Shown here piece by piece: positions 6,659-8,056 of a stretch of 8,056 bases of DNA. The translations under genes were made by a program, and so were the position numbers. Numbering within the stretch: position 1 is the first letter of the stretch; every line of letters begins with the position of its first letter. The notes beneath the pieces were generated by a model that made no database searches, was not told the origin of the DNA, and worked only from the letters and a program-made list of their open reading frames with translations. The DNA is from Bacteroidota bacterium (lineage in GTDB: Bacteria > Bacteroidota > Bacteroidia > Flavobacteriales_D > Crocinitomicaceae). The stretch lies in contig JAHKAT010000355.1 in NCBI GenBank assembly GCA_018825925.1, positions 1 to 8,056 of the forward strand, read 5' to 3'.

Positions 6659-8056
6659 TTATGCTTCTAATATTTTCTCTAAAGAAGTATTAAAGATTTC
6701 TGAGGCATCTGCTATGAAACCGTAATGTTCATCATCCACCATCAATTTTCCTTTTGTTACATGTCCCAATAAAGTAAAAGAAACATTCGATTTCATCATA
6801 AATTCAATGAAATCCTCTTCATTATCTTCAGTTACAGTGACTACCACTCTACCCTGGCCTTCACCAAATAAGAATGCATCTTCGCGCACGTCTGAATCAG
6901 TTACTATATCAAAACCTAATTGACGTGGAATCGACATTTCAACCAATGAAACATACAATCCGCCATCCGCAACATCGTGTGCAGAGTTAACCAATTCATT
7001 TTCAATCAATCCTTGAATTGCCCCTTGCATTGTGAACTCTTTCTCCAAGTCAAAATATGGCGCTGGAGACTTTGTTACTTTATGGTAAGAAACCAAATAT
7101 TCAGAAGAAGAGATATCATCTTTACTTTCACCGATAATAAAAATCAAATCTCCCTTTTGTTTGAAGTCTAGGGACATTATTTTGTCTTTATCCTCTAGCA
7201 AACCAATCATACCAATCGTCGGAGTTGGGAAAACTGGCACCTCAACTCCATTTATTGAAGTTTGGTTGTAGAAAGAAACGTTTCCTCCAGTAACTGGTGT
7301 TTTAAATTTCAAACAAGCAGCCGACATACCTTTAATCGCACCAACAAATTGCCAGTAGGACTCTGGGTTATAAGGATTTCCGAAATTTAAGCAATTCGTA
7401 ATTGCACTTGGAATACCGCCAGCACAAGTAATGTTTCTTGCAGCTTCAGAAACGGCAATCATGGTTCCAACTTCTGGATCGGCATGCACGTATCTTGAAT
7501 TACAGTCAACGGTCATTGCTAATGCCTTGTTCGTTCCTTTTATATTCACTACCCCAGCATCAGACGGTCGATTGGTCGTCATTGTTTTGGTTCCAACCAT
7601 TGAATCGTACTGGTTGTAAACCCATCTTTTCGATGCGATATTCGGGTGAGCTAACAAAAAGTTAGCTACTTTTTTCAAATCCTCAGGTTGCTCTACTTGA
7701 TCAATATTGAACTTCTTATATTCTTGGAAATAAGCTGGTTCTTTGTATTCGCGCTCATAAATTGGAGCTCCTCCACCCAAAACAAGAGATTCAGCAGGCA
7801 CATCACCTACCAATGCTCCATTCATAAAATATCGAACTCTGGTAGAATCAGTAATTACACCAATTTCTTCTGCGTTTAAATCCCATTTATCGAAAATTCT
7901 TTTGACCACATCCTCTTGTCCTTTACGAACCACCACCAACATACGTTCTTGTGATTCAGACAAAAGGATTTCGTAAGGCAACATATTTTCTTGACGTGTA
8001 GGAACTCGGTCTAAATGTACGTCCATTCCTACTCCGCCACCTGCTGACATTTCACA
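6659..8056 (-). CDS. purL: Phosphoribosylformylglycinamidine synthase subunit II, C-terminal part (5' end off the right edge)
   Basis: This enzyme converts FGAR, glutamine and ATP to FGAM in purine synthesis (fourth step). The reading frame stays open through the right edge (TGT and GAA codons before the ATG at 8050), so that ATG, inside the conserved SEM..GGVGM segment, is internal. The visible 465 residues, numbered from the edge, hold SESQERM (33-39), VDCNSRY (183-189), NCLNFGNP (221-228), TGGNVSFYN (256-264), SAHDVADGGL (358-367) and FGEGQGR (397-403). These span the end of the first AIRS-C domain, then the second AIRS-N and AIRS-C domains. The protein stops after the second AIRS-C domain with no glutaminase domain, so this is the small PurL that needs separate PurS and PurQ partners. 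Roughly the first third to two fifths is missing. A strong terminator follows the stop. Confidence 0.97.
   Translation of the reverse strand, partial: CEMSAGGGVGMDVHLDRVPTRQENMLPYEILLSESQERMLVVVRKGQEDVVKRIFDKWDLNAEEIGVITDSTRVRYFMNGALVGDVPAESLVLGGGAPIYEREYKEPAYFQEYKKFNIDQVEQPEDLKKVANFLLAHPNIASKRWVYNQYDSMVGTKTMTTNRPSDAGVVNIKGTNKALAMTVDCNSRYVHADPEVGTMIAVSEAARNITCAGGIPSAITNCLNFGNPYNPESYWQFVGAIKGMSAACLKFKTPVTGGNVSFYNQTSINGVEVPVFPTPTIGMIGLLEDKDKIMSLDFKQKGDLIFIIGESKDDISSSEYLVSYHKVTKSPAPYFDLEKEFTMQGAIQGLIENELVNSAHDVADGGLYVSLVEMSIPRQLGFDIVTDSDVREDAFLFGEGQGRVVVTVTEDNEEDFIEFMMKSNVSFTLLGHVTKGKLMVDDEHYGFIADASEIFNTSLEKILEA

Noticed and set aside
7431..7879. Three 62-75-residue plus-strand frames opposite purL
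   Set aside because: They are antisense shadows of a strongly conserved enzyme, with no motifs.
8048..8050. ATG as the true start of purL
   Set aside because: It sits within the conserved SEM..GGVGM region of PurL and the frame continues upstream to the window edge, so the gene is cut off rather than short.
1..8056. CRISPR array, tRNA or rRNA gene, insertion sequence
   Set aside because: No regularly spaced repeats, cloverleaf-like sequence, rRNA-like stretch or transposase-like frame was noticed by reading both strands.

Overview
The window looks like the chromosome of a Bacteroidota bacterium, most likely a flavobacterium-like marine or freshwater lineage. The evidence is the AT-rich coding style, a PorP/SprF-type outer-membrane protein beside an OmpA/PD40/TPR protein (families tied to type IX secretion and gliding in this phylum), a PKD-domain secreted protein, an M43 metalloprotease, and TAnnTTTG-type -7 promoter boxes (the Bacteroidota sigma-A signal) in front of three transcription units. 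The genus cannot be fixed from this window.

Left part (1-4122), cell-envelope and secretion module. A leftward gene enters from the left edge; only its first 54 codons are visible, giving a signal peptide and the start of a PKD-like domain. An 86-nt divergent intergenic region separates it from a rightward three-gene run. This run holds a small secreted M43 zinc metalloprotease, a PorP/SprF-family protein and a 692-residue OmpA-family protein with TPR, PD40 and OmpA-C parts. The three genes overlap by 7 and 14 nt, and both downstream genes appear to start at GTG inside the end of the gene before, so they very probably form one translationally coupled operon. The combination resembles an accessory type IX secretion/anchoring unit: a PKD adhesin or other cargo, an outer-membrane PorP-like partner, and a peptidoglycan-tethered scaffold of PorE-like layout.

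Middle part (4123-6587), two independent rightward genes. A complete single-chain iron-sulfur L-serine ammonia-lyase (sdaA) has its own -7 box almost touching its start codon. After a 220-nt gap that contains a perfect 9-bp inverted repeat comes a lipoprotein that joins an NlpE-like N-terminal region to a META (HslJ-like) domain.

Right part (6588-8056). A strong hairpin terminator separates the convergent lipoprotein gene and purL. The purL gene (phosphoribosylformylglycinamidine synthase II) runs leftward from beyond the right edge; only the C-terminal 465 residues are present. The right half is ordinary housekeeping and envelope content. The left half is the part with possible novelty.
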